Below the pieces are notes generated by a model. The model did not search any database and was not told the DNA's origin. It saw only the letters and a list, made by a program, of their open reading frames with translations. Position numbers and translations under genes: made by a program. A stretch of DNA of 64,000 bases from Hippophae tibetana (lineage: Eukaryota > Streptophyta > Magnoliopsida > Rosales > Elaeagnaceae): contig CM072806.1 in assembly GCA_037013495.1 (NCBI GenBank), forward strand, positions 4,836,001 to 4,900,000, given 5' to 3'. The first letter of the stretch is position 1; each line of letters begins with the position of its first letter. Of this stretch, positions 10,880-22,900 are shown one piece after another.

Positions 10880-13800
10880 TTTATGCCAAACAATTTCATT
10901 TACCGGTGTTTGCCTCTGAAAAGCCAGAAAAGTTGTCTGAAAAAAATGGACTTTGTTACATTGACAAGTCTGTGGGTATATAAGACAGTGGGTAGATGAT
11001 AATGTTTTGAATCATATTAGTGGAGAAATACATGCACGGTCACTATGGAATAAACTTAAAGAATTGTATGCTCAAAAAACAGGAAATAATAAAATGTTTC
11101 TTATAAAGCAGTTGATGACTTTAAGGTACCAAGATGGAACTCCATTGATAGATCACTTGAATAAATTCCAAGGAATAATCAATCAGTTAGCTAGAATGGG
11201 TATCAAGTTTGATGATGAGATTTAAGGGTTGTGTTTATTGGGTACATTGACGAACTCTTGGGAAACATTTAGAATGTCATTAAGTAACTCAGCTCCAAAT
11301 GGTGTAATCAACATGGATCTGGCTAAGAGTAGTGTTTTAAATGAAGGAATGAAAATAAAATCACATGGGTCTTCTCAGTATTCAGAGATTTTGGTTACAG
11401 AAAGAAGAAGGAGGAGTAAAAGCAGAGGTTTCAAGAGCAAAGAAAAAGGAAGAAACAAGTCCAACAGGTTTTCAAATGTTAAGTGTCATCACTATGGCAT
11501 GAAAGAGCACATCAAGAAATATTGTAGACAATTGAAGCAGGATAACAAGAAGAAAGACAAAGAACAAGAGGGTGATATTGGCAAGGAAAATGATCGAATT
11601 TCCACAGCTAGTTCAGAAGACTTTCTCGTTGTTTATAATGAAGATGTTATCAATTTTGCATGTCACGAGATCGGTTGTGTTATTGATAGTGGAGCCTTCA
11701 TTCATGCTATGTCTCGAGAGGACTTCTTTACATCCTATACAACAAGTGACTTTGGGACAGTGAAGTTGGGTAATGATGGCTTGGTTAAAGTCATTGGTAT
11801 TGTAGATGTGTGTTTGGAGATGAATAATGACACGAGGCTACTTCTTAGAGGGGTAAAACATATTCCTGAAATTTGTTTGAACTTGATCTCTGCAGGTAAA
11901 CTTAATGATGAAGGATATTGCAATACCTTTAATAATGGTCAATGGAAACTTACTAAAGGTGCTATGGTTGTTGCTCGTGGGAACAAGCATTCCAGTTTGT
12001 ATATATTACAGGCGAGACTCTTTAAAGACGTTATTAATGTTGTGACAGATGAGCTCACATCAGAATTGTGGCATAAGAGACTTCTTTTTGAAATGAATGA
12101 TGTTTGTTTAAGAAGATGTACTCATTGTTTTGCAGGGAAGAAAAATAGAGTTTCTTTCAAGAGCTCCCCTCCTTCAAGAAAACAATACATACTTGATTTG
12201 ATACATTCATATGTATGTGGTCCTATGAAGACAAAAAATTTGGGTGGTGCTAGTTATTTTGTGATCTTCATAGATGATTGTTCAAGAAAGTTATGGGTGT
12301 ACACTTTGAAGAGCAAAAATCAAGTATTAGATGTGTTTAAACAGTTTCAAGCCTTAGTGGAAAGACAGATTGGGAAGAATTGTTGTGTATCAGAACAGAT
12401 AATGGGGGAGAGTATTCAAGTCCTTTTGATGAGTATTGTAGGCATTAGGGCATTCGACATCAAAAGATACCTCCCAAGACTCCTCAGTTGAATGGGTTGG
12501 CTGAGAGAATGATGAGAACATTGGTTGAAAGAGTAAGATGTCTTCTTTCGTAGGCTAAATTGCCAAGATATTTCTGGGATGAGGCTTTGAATACAATTGT
12601 ACATGTTCTTAATCTCACGCCATGTGTTCCTCTTTAGTTTGATGTACCAAACAGAGTTTGGACTGGCAAAAATGTTTCTTATGATCATCTCTACGTTTTT
12701 GGTTACAAGGCATTTGTGCATATACCAAAAGATGATAGATATAAGCTCAATGTGAAGACACGACAGTGTATCTTTGTTGGTTATGGACTGGATGAATTTG
12801 GCTACATATTTTATGATCCAGTTGAGAAGAAACTGGTAAGGAGTCGCGATGTTGTGTTTATAGAAGATCAAACTATACAAAATGTTGAGAAGATAGAAAA
12901 AAAAGTCCAGCAGTATAGTGAGTATTTGATTGGCCTAGATCATGTTCCTTTATCAGTACAGATGAAACAAAATGTTCAAGATGACCAACAAGGTTCAGAT
13001 GATGCAGATATACAAGCTGAAATAGATCACTAGACTATTGATCAGTTGCCAGAACCAAAAATTCCACCCAGAAGGTCTAACAGAGACCGACGTCCTTCCA
13101 CACGATATGATACATATGAGTATGTGTTATTGACAGATGAGGGAGAACCTCAATGTTATGCATAAGCGATGGAAGATGGAAATAGAGCACACTGGGTTGG
13201 TGCTATGGAAGATGAGATGTAGTCAATGTATGACAATCACACGTTTGAGCTAGTAAAGTTGCCTAAGGGTAAGAGAGCTTTAAAGAACAAGTGGGTCTAC
13301 AAGGTCAAGCAAGAAGAACATAATTCACAATCATAATACAAAACTAGACTAGTCGTCAAGGAATTCAGTCAGAGAAAAGGTATTGATTTTGATGATATTT
13401 TCTCTCCTGTTGTGAAGATGTCTTCCATACGTGTTGTTCTAGGTCTAACAGTAAGCTTGGATTTAGAAATTGAGCAAATGGATGTGAAAATTGCCTTTCT
13501 TCATGGTGAGTTGGAGGAAGAGATTTATATGGAGCAACCAGAGGATTTTGAGATTAAAGGAAAATAGGATTATGTATACCGGTTAAAGAAAAGCCTCTAT
13601 AGGTTGAAGCAAGTACCTAGACAATGGTATAAGAAGTTTGAGTCAGTTATGGGGGAGCATGGTTACAAAAAAACTACTTCTGATCATTGTGTTTTTGTGC
13701 AGAAATTCTCTGATGATGATTTTATCATTTTATTGCTCTATGTTGATAACATGTTGATTGTTGGCAGAAATTCTTCAAGAATTGATAATTTGAAGAAGCA

Positions 13801-14711
13801 GTTGAGTAAGTCCTTTGCCATAAAGGACTTGGGGCCAGCAAAACAAATTCTTGGTATTCGAATTTGTTGAGACAAGAAAAGAAATAAGTTGTACATGTCA
13901 CAGGAATGGTACATTAACAAGGTACTTGAAAGGTTTCATATGGATAAAGCTAAAGTGGTTTCTTCTCCTTTATCTAATCACTTTAAGTTGAGATCGAGTC
14001 AATACCCTTCAATAGATAAAGAGAAGGAAGATATTGAAAAGGTTCCATATGCCTCAGTAGTAGGAAGCTTACTTTATGCAATGGTGTGTACGAGATCAGA
14101 CATAGCTCATGCAGTTGGAGTTGTTAATCGTTTTCTTTCGAATCCAGGAAGATAGCATTGGGATGCAGTAAAGTGGATTATGAGATATCTTTGAGGTACT
14201 TCCAAGTTAACACTTAGCTTTGGAAGTGGAAAACCAGTGTTAGTTGGATACATTGATTCAGATTTTGCAAGAGATGAAGATTCTCGTAAGTCTACTTTAG
14301 GTTATCTAATTACTTTCTCTGGTGGAGCAGTTTCTTGGCAATCAAAATTACAAAAGTATGTTACACTTTCTACAGCAGAGGTAGAGTTTATTGCAGCAAC
14401 GGAAGCCTGTAAGGATTTGTTATGGATGAAATAGTTCTTGAGAGAACTTGGTTTCAAGCAACAAAAATATGTGTTATTTTGCAATAATCAGAGTTCTATT
14501 CACCTAGCAAAAAACTCGGCGTTTCACTCAAGGTCAAAACATATTGATGTGAGGTATCATTGGATAAAGGGATACTCTTAACAATAAGTTGCTTGAACTT
14601 GAGAAAATCCATACTGATGAAAATGGATCTGACTTGCTGACAAAAACAGTGTCAAGAGAAAAACTTAAAGTTTGTTATTCAATTGCCGGGATGGCGGATC
14701 CCTCCATCTAA
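10880..14711 (+). pseudogene. Broken gag-pol of copia element 1
   Basis: The polyprotein remnant runs from a truncated gag to the RNase H end. A gag UBN2-like region (about 10890-11400; open 11007-11225) is followed by a damaged zinc knuckle (CHHYGMKEHIKKYC, second Cys lost), aspartic protease (VIDSGAFIHAMS, about 11685), and an integrase zinc region and core (FIDDCSR; the usual IHSD reads IHSY). Reverse transcriptase (about 13180-13870) has LLYVDNM in place of YVDDM, and RNase H is at 14237-14660 (ATEACKDLLWMK). In-frame stops separate these, for example near 11225, 12553, 12640, 13031, 13164, 13220, 13567, 13868, 14154, 14192 and 14433. Several are at positions where the family has Gln or Arg, consistent with C-to-T change. 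It cannot encode active enzymes. Confidence 0.85.
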
Positions 14712-14729
14712 TGGGAAAAAGGGAAGATT

Positions 14730-15422
14730 TGTTGGGTTTTTTTCTCTTATTTTGAGGAGCCTATGGAGTAAGAAGGGGAAATTGTGTCATTTATTGCTTC
14801 ATTAATAAACCCATTTAGGGTTTGATGTGTGTATTCTGTAGAGAAAATTAAGAGTTGAAGCAACAAAGGTAGCAGTTAGAGAAATCTGCAGAAAAGAGAG
14901 CAGTTTTTCCCTCTCCAAAAAGTCTTCATCAAGTGCTCTGATGGAATATCGTTTTTGGTCTGATTAAGTTGAAATTTTACAGGCAAGTTCACGACTCAAG
15001 ACTTTTTAATCTGTACGATGGGATTTCGATTTCGATTTGGCTCATAGGTTTGGGAAAATCTGAGCCATGGATAGTGACTACGAATTGGGTTAGATTTCTC
15101 CATTCTCTTGAAATAATTGTTAGTTTCCAAGAAGTGTATTCTTGATGATGTTGTTGATTGTTTGCCTCTAGTTTTACCTAGAAAGAATTGTTGTATAATT
15201 GTTTCTTGATAGTGGAAGATTTGGAGAGGAGTGTCGTGGTTATTTACTTTCTACACCAGGAAAGTTTTTCCACATAAATTGATTGTTTGATTTTGTGCAT
15301 ATTTCTAATTTTGAGATCTATTTATTTATTTTCTAAAAGATTCAAACAAAAAAAGAGAATATATTTAATTCTGCTGTTTAGAACTTGATTAAATTCGTAT
15401 TGAAATTGTGATTCTCTTAACA
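14730..15422 (+). repeat. 3' LTR of copia element 1
   Basis: Runs from TGTTGGG, directly after a purine-rich tract, to TTAACA, so it has TG...CA ends. It matches the 5' LTR at 10187-10873, with near identity only in its second half (from 15071). Confidence 0.85.
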
Positions 15423-15933
15423 GTTACGTTTGTCAAAATTTTGGACTAAAAAATAAACATTTTATTTAGCAGGACAAGCGAGTAATATAAATGTTAATAA
15501 ATAAAGTTAAAAGATGATCGTAAACAAAGGATGCTTCAATTTTTAATCTATTCATAGTATTATATTTTTGTAATAACTAAATGGTTATTACGTATAATAT
15601 ATGTTTATATGAAGGATTTATATATTCATAATTATATGTATTAAATTAGGTTACTATAATATCAAAATTCATGAAATAAGTTATATTTTATATCTTTTCT
15701 CATAATAAAATATAATTAGAAAAGTATTTGTAATTAAAACTTTAAGATTATTACAGTTAGTTACATATTAAATATATATAATTGAAAATTTATGTTTACT
15801 GTGGTTGAATTTTTGAGAGGAATCTGATCCCTGTGAAAAACTCAAACCTTCAATAAAAAATATATGCTTCTGCAATTATTTAAACATGGATGGAAATAGC
15901 ATGCCCGCACTCGTCATTGTCCCACTAACATCC

Positions 15934-16140
15934 TTAATTCCCATTCATATTCATATTCATTCACATTTTCATTTTAAATCTTATTCCTAATCTTATTTCA
16001 AATCCATTTCAATTTTCTTTCCCGCTTCTGTTCATATTATCGTTCTCATTTTCATTCCAACTCTAATTCTCGTTCCAAAACCCTCCTTACCTTTCATCCT
16101 CTCCTCAAAAACATTTATGCAACCATTTCTCTAATAAATT
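15934..16140. repeat. TTCATATTCATTC-like low-complexity tract
   Basis: A pyrimidine-rich degenerate repeat (CATTCATATTCATATTCATT and variants) of the same style as 7945-9460. It is interpreted as the right-hand continuation of that block, split by the inserted mobile elements. Confidence 0.55.
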
Positions 16141-16650
16141 TCCTTCAATAAAACTTAAATACTAACTATTTTTAAATTTAATAACTTGGGACAGAAATCT
16201 TCAAATTAATTTAACGATGTTAAGGTTAACAATTACATAATTGAAAAATTAATAACTAAATTATAAATTTTATCTTGGATTAAAGATTAAAATTATGCTT
16301 TTAAAATATATCAGGGACCAGCTACAACCATCGGATGTAACAAACAAAACAATTCATGAGCCAATGTGTCCAAAAAATTTATTCAACCCTGATCAAACAC
16401 AACGCAATCAACTTCAACACAACTCCAAAGATGGCTCAACTCAATAACAATATTACACAGATCCTCTAACAGCATTTCACAATTCCCCTTAAACGAAACT
16501 ATTAAAACTAAAAACCAAAACATCTTATGGTTCTTATAATCCAAAGCTACCAAACTATGGCGTATCCTTGAAGAAAATACAAGGAAAGTCAACAATTTGG
16601 CAAGAAGTTGGACAAGAATTCTCAATTAGGGTTGTCAAACCAAGCCCTGA
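16141..16650. other. Non-coding flank of the RPL3 pseudogene
   Basis: 16141-16380 is AT-rich with nothing recognisable. 16380-16650 lies just downstream (on the minus strand) of the ribosomal L3-like stop codon and is more complex, so it may be the former 3' UTR. Confidence 0.4.
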
Positions 16651-18028
16651 TCAATCAGCCACCATAAATGGATCTACTTCCCCGAGATCTGCAACCAGAG
16701 GTTCTAACGATGTTACGTCTTCGCCTTCAGGAGCAAAGTAAGTTGGGAAGGGTAACATTGAAATGTCAGGTTTCTTATACACAGCATCTTTTATGAACAC
16801 AAAATTCCCTTCGGCACCTAGGACCTGTAGAAAATAGCAACACCTCCATTGAGTAGGTAGAAAACCGTAATTAATCTCATAAAAGCATTTAGATCCTAGG
16901 GCAGAACTAAACCACCAACAATGAAATTTTATCATAGGGTTGTATTGTTGCAATACAGTATGAATTTGTTCATAGATTCAAGTGGGAGAGGGAGAGGGAA
17001 TCAGTTTAATAAAAATGAATTATTATAAACTACTTCTTCATCTTCGATGCCGTTAAATAGTGAAATAGACCCTCCAGCTACAAGGAAGCATTTAGTTAGG
17101 CAAGGGATAAATGTTGTAGAGCAAAATATGTAGTAAAATAATAAGTTTAATTTAAAAAATAATTCAAAAAATTATTAATTTAAGGAGTGAATTTTTCTTA
17201 TAAATAGATGTTTAATTGTAATGAATTAATCATACAAAAGTGTTATTTTAATTGAGAGAAAAAAATTTGTAAGAAAAAATTAAGAGTAATTTTTTTTAGA
17301 TATAATTAGGTTGTGAGTTATGAGTATTGTAAACACTTTGTATAATTTCTTCTCTTTCAGTAAAAAATTTGCAGTAGATCTAGATAGGTAAATAAAATTT
17401 ATAAACCCTGTTATCAAATTTATGTGTTATTTTTCTATTCTTGTTTTCTTATATATCTAACTTATCAAAAATTTACTTAATTTTCCAATAACAAAATCTC
17501 TTGTACAAAACACATAAGAGTTAAAGAATCATACTTGGCTTTTCACCCACCTCAAGTTACTCGCACGATCAAATTTGTAAACCCATACATTTTGCCTTAA
17601 AATACCTGATCATGAAACATAAAATTCTCAAATGACAAGATATTTGAATGGTTTGAAAAATAAAAAAAGACAAACAAATAGTAACAGTTAAGTCGAATCT
17701 TGAAAGGCTCTGCTTGGTGCAAAATCCGACTGAGCTATGTGCTAGGTGCCCCAAAAAAATTCAAAAGAAAAAGTGATGGAAACATTGTAGACTAATATTA
17801 TTAAGTCACATGGAAGTTCGAAAGTGGCATTACATAGCAGCTTCAGCTCATTCAACAACCAGAAAAGATCAGAATCCATAAGTTTATTTATGCTTTCAAA
17901 CATGGCAATGGTGAGCCAAATACCTTTCCAGGAGCATCTCTCTGACCAGTAGAACCCGGGCTTCAATTTGAAAGTGATGCACCATGAGAAGCTGGCCCTC
18001 CTTTAAATCCATATTTTTTCATCACTCC
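16651..18028 (-). pseudogene. Organellar ribosomal protein L3 gene fragment (uL3 family)
   Basis: Three minus-strand exon remnants read in the order of plant mitochondrial/plastid L3, a large-subunit rRNA-binding protein. Exon A, 18028-17924, encodes GVMKKYGFKGGPASHGASLS and on to GSTGQRDAPGK, but an in-frame TGA replaces the expected Arg after ASLSN. Exon B, 17605-17535, begins VF and then jumps, with lost frame, to NVWVYKFDRASNLRWVKSQ, so about 14 codons are deleted. Exon C, 16824-16651, is fully open (57 codons, GNFVFIKDAVYKKPDISMLP to DPFMVAD) with normal acceptor and stop. Splice sites are preserved at each junction, so this is a broken duplicate gene, not a processed copy. Upstream exons were not found up to 19.3 kb. 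The remnant last intron contains a solo LTR. Confidence 0.82.
17112..17493 (+). repeat. Solo LTR, diverged relative of the copia element 2 LTR
   Basis: Starts TGTTG and ends near AATAACA. It shares, in order, AATTTAAGGAGTGAATTTT, ATAAATAGATGT, TAATTGTAATGAATTAATCA, TTGTAAACAC and TTATCAAATTT with the LTRs at 19356-19779 and 23955-24472. No internal region is present. Differences are mostly toward A/T. No convincing 5-bp target duplication survives. It sits in the last intron of the RPL3 pseudogene. Confidence 0.75.
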
Positions 18029-19285
18029 CTAAAGAAAGAACATTAAACGAGAAAAATTTGAGTGATGCTATTAACTCTTTCAACAATAAATGACTTTCAG
18101 CTCACAGTAACATGTAACTCATAAAACAGAAAGAATGCATGCTCAAAAGCCTTAAGCTGAAGCATCTAAGAATGGTATAGTATCTCTGATTCCCATGTTT
18201 AAAAAGAATACTCTTCCTAATGCGATAGAGTGTACCAAAAATTCTCCAACATTAGGAGCAATTTAGTATTTTACAACCTCTTTATATGGTATTACAAGTT
18301 TGCAGCCTCCGAAAATAATTTCTTTGTCCTAAATTCTAGATTTTGATGAAAGGCAAATGATAAAAACAATGCATTTTTTTTTTTAAAATACAACAGAACA
18401 CATAAGCATATTGTGTGAAGAAACTGTTTGGCACATTAACTCACCAGCACTTAACACACAAAAGTTTTTGTCGTCGTTAACAGAAGATGGTTTTAAGATT
18501 AAGTTACATAAATATTATAGCAAGGAGATCGAATTGTATGAGAGCGATTCTCGCAGCAGCTAACATAGTGATACATCACTTAAACTTTGTAAATTTGATA
18601 ATGGTTTGAAGGCGCGATATGATATTGTTATTTGTCTTTGTCAATTTAGTGATACACTCGAGTTTAGTTAATACACCTTCAAGATGTAATGAAGTTTTTG
18701 TTATCCGAATCTAGAATAACTTTAAAGAACACTTAATATATATATATATATATATATTAGAAAATTAATTTGTAATTTTATCTAGAAATTAAAGTATTAA
18801 AAATAAAAAATTTACAATTTATGAAAAATAAACAATGTTGTTATCATTATTATTTTAAATAACAATGCTATTATTTAGGATGATTAATATGTAATCTTTT
18901 TAACAAAATCCAAATGAGTAAACCTTACCACTAGAAATCAAAAAAATATTATTTTAATGATTTTAAATATGTATTCTTTTTATATATAATTTTATTTGAT
19001 TGATTTATATATCTATTATTTTAGTAAGAATCGATAAAAACATTTTCATTTTAAAATTTAAATATATATATATATATATATTTAATGTCCTCTTTTCATA
19101 CCTAGTATGTCTTATTCACAAAAAATTTAAATGATCTTATTTATAAAATTCTTAAATTTTCCATGACCTAAAAACATGGGATATGAATATATATATAATT
19201 AAAAATAAAGTTTTGTGTCCATTACCATTTCACCTCATTTCATTTGTAAGGAATTGACATTATAAATTTTCACACTTTCAGGTTT
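18029..19285. other. AT-rich spacer with TA microsatellites
   Basis: No gene found. TA dinucleotide runs occur at about 18738-18758 and 19063-19080. I searched the minus strand for the missing upstream exons of the RPL3 pseudogene and saw none. Confidence 0.5.
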
Positions 19286-19355
19286 GTTTCAAACTTAGAT
19301 TTCTCTAGCGTGGAGCTCATTGACAGCAAGTCTAGACTGAGTTGTGGGAGTTTTT

Positions 19356-19779
19356 TGTTGGAGATTGTTATAAAACTCTTCAAATTAAGGAGCAAAACAA
19401 TGAGTAAAACATGGAGCTTAATCAAGGAACCATTAATTTAAGGAGTAATTCAAGGAGTGAATTTTCCTATAAATAGATGTATAATTGTAATGAATTAATC
19501 ATCCAAAGTGTTCATTCCAATAGAGAGAAAAGCTTAGAGAGAAAAGCTTTTGTGAGAGAAAATTGAGAGTAATTTTTTTGAGTGCAATTGGATTCTGGGT
19601 TGTGAGTTGTGAGTGTTGTAAACACCTTCTATAATTTCTCCTCTTTCAGTAAAAAGATCTGCAGCAGGTCCAGAGACGTAAGCAATATTGGCCGAACTCC
19701 GTTATCAAATTTGTGTGTTATTTTTATTCTTGTTTTATCATAAATCTGGCTTATCGAGAATTTGCGTAATTTCCCAACA
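19356..19779 (+). repeat. 5' LTR of copia element 2
   Basis: 424 bp with TGTTGG...CCAACA ends. It matches the 3' LTR but lacks the two short internal tandem duplications present there. CCTATAAATAGATG near 19469 is a plausible LTR TATA box. Confidence 0.92.
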
Positions 19780-19954
19780 ACTTGTGTGAGAGCTATTATT
19801 GGTGATTTCTGTCAATTTTCTGCAAGGTTACTATTTACGTGAATAGTGACATTTTGTTGACGATATTTGTTCGTTGATGGAGGTGTTCTAATACACGGTG
19901 GTTTACAGAAATAGTCAGAAACGATCCAAAGGAAGTCAGATTTGAGTGTGAGCA

Positions 19955-22900
19955 ATGGCCGCAGATAAAATAAGGGTGAAACTTGAGAAATTTGATGGCA
20001 CAGATTTCGGGTTTTGGAAAATGCAGATAGAGGATTATATGTATAAAATAAATCTATATCAACCTTTCTCAGGGAAGAAGCCAGAGGCTATGAAGGAAGA
20101 AGATTGAAATCTTCTAGATAGACAAGCCCTTGGAGGTATTCGATTGACGTTATCCCGTAATGTTGCTTTCAACATAGCAAAGGAAAAGACAACGATGTGT
20201 CTTATGATAGCTCTCTCCAATATGTATGAGAAGCCATCAACCTCAAACAAAGTGCACTTGATGAGGCATTTGTTTAATTTGCGGATGAATGAAGGCGCAT
20301 CGGTAGCTCAACATCTCAATGAACTCAACACAGTCACAACCCAGTTGAGTTTAATGGAAATTGAATTCGATGAAGAAGTACGAGCCTTGATACTTTTGTC
20401 TTCTGTACCAGAAAATTGGAATGCTACTGTCATGACTGTGAGTAACTCGTCAGAAAGCAATAAGTTGAAATTTGACGATGTTCGTGATCTGGTTCTCAGT
20501 AAAGAGATCCGACGTAGAGAGTCAGGTGAATCGTCAACTTCTTCAGTTTTGCATACAGAGTCAAAAGGAAGACATTCAACCAAAGGGAATGGACGTGGTA
20601 GAACATACTACCGAGGTAGATCAAAGGACAGGAGGTCCAAATCTAGGAATCCTAATAATTCCCATAGCTCAAAAACTATTGAGTGTTGGAATGGTGGAAG
20701 AACCGAGCACTACAAAAATCAGTGCAATAGTGCACCAAAGGAAAAACAAGTGAAGGTAGAGGCAAATGTTACTTCCACCTCAGGAGGAGACGATACATTG
20801 ATATGCTCTTTGGAGAGCAAGGAAGAATCTTGGGTGTTAGACTCTGGAGCATCGTTCTATGCTACTTCACAAAAAGAATTCTTCGAGAAATATGTCCCCG
20901 GAAACCTTGGAATGGTATATCTTGGTGATTATCAACCATGTGCTATTATTGGCAAAGGTGTAGTAAAGATTAAGTTGAACGGATTTGTTTGGGAACTGAA
21001 GGATGTCAGGCATATTCCAGATCTCAGAAGGAACTTAATCTCAGTGGGGCAGTTGGCCAGTGAAGGCTACACAACGATCTTCCATGGTGATGATTGGAAG
21101 ATTTCAAAGGGTGCAATGACAGTTGCTCGAGGCAAGAAAAGTGGCACTCTTTACATGACAACAGAGGCACGTTGTTCAATCACAATTGTAGGAGGCAATG
21201 AAACACCAAATTTGTGGCACCAGAGACTAGGCCACATGAGTGAGAAAGGGATGAAAATTATGCACTCAAAAGGAAAACTTCCAAGTCTACAGTCTATAGA
21301 GATGGACATGTGCGAAGATTGCATACTCGGAAAGCAAAATAGAGTTAGCTTTCAAACAAGTGTCAAAACCCCAAAGAAGGAAAGGCTAGAGCTTATTCAC
21401 TCTGATGTTTAGGGACCAACGACCGTCTCATCTATTGGTGGGAAACACTACTTCGTGACTTTCATCGATGATCACTCTCGAAAGGTATGAGTTTACTTTC
21501 TAAAGCATAAGTCTGAAGTATTTGAGGCTTTCAAAAGATGGAAAACTATGGTGGAAAATGAGACGGGTTTAAAGATCAAAAAGCTCAGAACCGATAATGG
21601 TGGTGAATATAAATATACCATATTCAAATATTTCTACTATAAGCACGGGATCAGAATGGAAAGAACTGTGCCAGGCACGCCTCAACACAATGGTGTAGCT
21701 GAGCGTATGAACCGAACGTTGATAGAAAGAGCCAGAAACATTCGTATACAGTCAGGTCTATCGAAACAGTTCTGGGTAGAAGCAGTCAACACAGCAGCTT
21801 ACTTGATCAACCGAGGCCCATATATTCCATTGGAGCATAGAATACCAGAGGAGGTATGGAGCGGAAAAGAGGTGAAACTATCACATCTAAAAGTTTTCGA
21901 CTGTGTAGCATTTGTGCATATGAGTGATCAAGGCAGGAATAAGCTTGATCCCAAATCCAAGAAATGCACATTCATTGGCTATGGTGAGGATGAGTTTGGC
22001 TACTACATTTGGGATGACAAAAAGAAGAAAGTTATCCATAGTAGAGATGTGGTTTTCAATGAAAGGGTGATGTATAAGAACATGCATAAAATAGATGCCA
22101 ATGACTCAGAGCAGAATGAGTCAGTATTTGCAAATGCAGATGATGTCCCAGATAGTTCCGCAATAGCACCAATTGTAACAAGTCCTCAGCCAGAGGAACT
22201 TGTTGGACAGAGCAGTACACAACATTCCGACACACCACAACTTCTTACTCCAACTCCCGTATTGAGAAGGTCTTCTAGACCTCATGTGCCTAACAAGAGA
22301 TACATGAACTATATGTTGTTGACTAATGGAGGGGAGCCTGAATGTTATGATGAAGCTTGTTAGACTCGAGATTCCAACAAGTGGGAGGTTGCTATGAAAG
22401 AAGAAATGAAATCTCTCATCTCCAACCAGACATGAGAACTAGCTGAGTTACCTATGTGAAAGAAGGCACTTCACAACAAATGGATGTACCGGGTGAAAGA
22501 GGAGCATGATGGTTCCAAGAGATACAAAGCCCGCCTAGTTGTCAAAGGGTTTCAACAGAAGGAAGGAGTTGACTACACTGACATTTTCGCTCCCATTGTG
22601 AAGCTCAATACTATCATATCAGTATTGAGTATTATAGCCATTGAAGATCTTCATCTTGAATAGTTGGATGTGAAGACTGCATTCCTTCATGGAGATTTAG
22701 ATGAAGAGATATACATGTATCAGCCAGAAGGTTTCTCATAAAGAGGGAAGAAGAACATGTTATGCAGACTTAAGAAGAGTTTGTATGGCTTGAAACAAGC
22801 CCCTAGACAATGGTACAAAAAGTTTGACAGCTTCATGCACAAGGAAGGTTTCCATAAGTGCAATGCTGACCATTGTTGCTACTTCAAGAGATATAGGTCT

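Larger units (their letters stand above)
10187..15422 (+). mobile_element. Degenerate Ty1/copia LTR retrotransposon 1
   Basis: An element with two LTRs, an internal gag-PR-IN-RT-RH order diagnostic of Ty1/copia, and a purine tract (14713-14727) directly before the 3' LTR. The flanks carry an imperfect 5-bp target duplication: GTTAA at 10182-10186 and GTTAC at 15423-15427. A deletion removed the end of the 5' LTR, the primer-binding site and the start of gag. Many stops make it non-autonomous. Domain wording places it near the Tork/Tnt1 group, as for copia element 2. It lies inside a putative hAT-like element. Confidence 0.88.
9460..15933. mobile_element. Putative hAT-like DNA transposon, interrupted by a copia element
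   Basis: The left edge starts GGGATGTTAATTTGCGG at 9460 and the right edge ends CACTAACATCC at 15933, giving short inverted ends (GGATGTTAa/g). Both edges abut the same TTCATTC-like low-complexity DNA, with an imperfect 7-bp flanking repeat TTAATTA (9453-9459) / TTAATTC (15934-15940). GC-rich subterminal stretches (9520-9600 and 15890-15930, with CATCCTACCCACCCC-like and GCATGCCCGCACTCGTC) resemble the ends of common plant non-autonomous hAT-type elements. No transposase is recognised. The acidic open frame at 9799-10026 is unassigned. The copia element at 10187-15422 is nested inside. The superfamily call is inference from the ends only. Confidence 0.4.

Noticed and set aside
12416-12880. 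154-codon minus-strand open frame
   Set aside because: It is antisense to the integrase region of copia element 1, whose + strand domains are clear.
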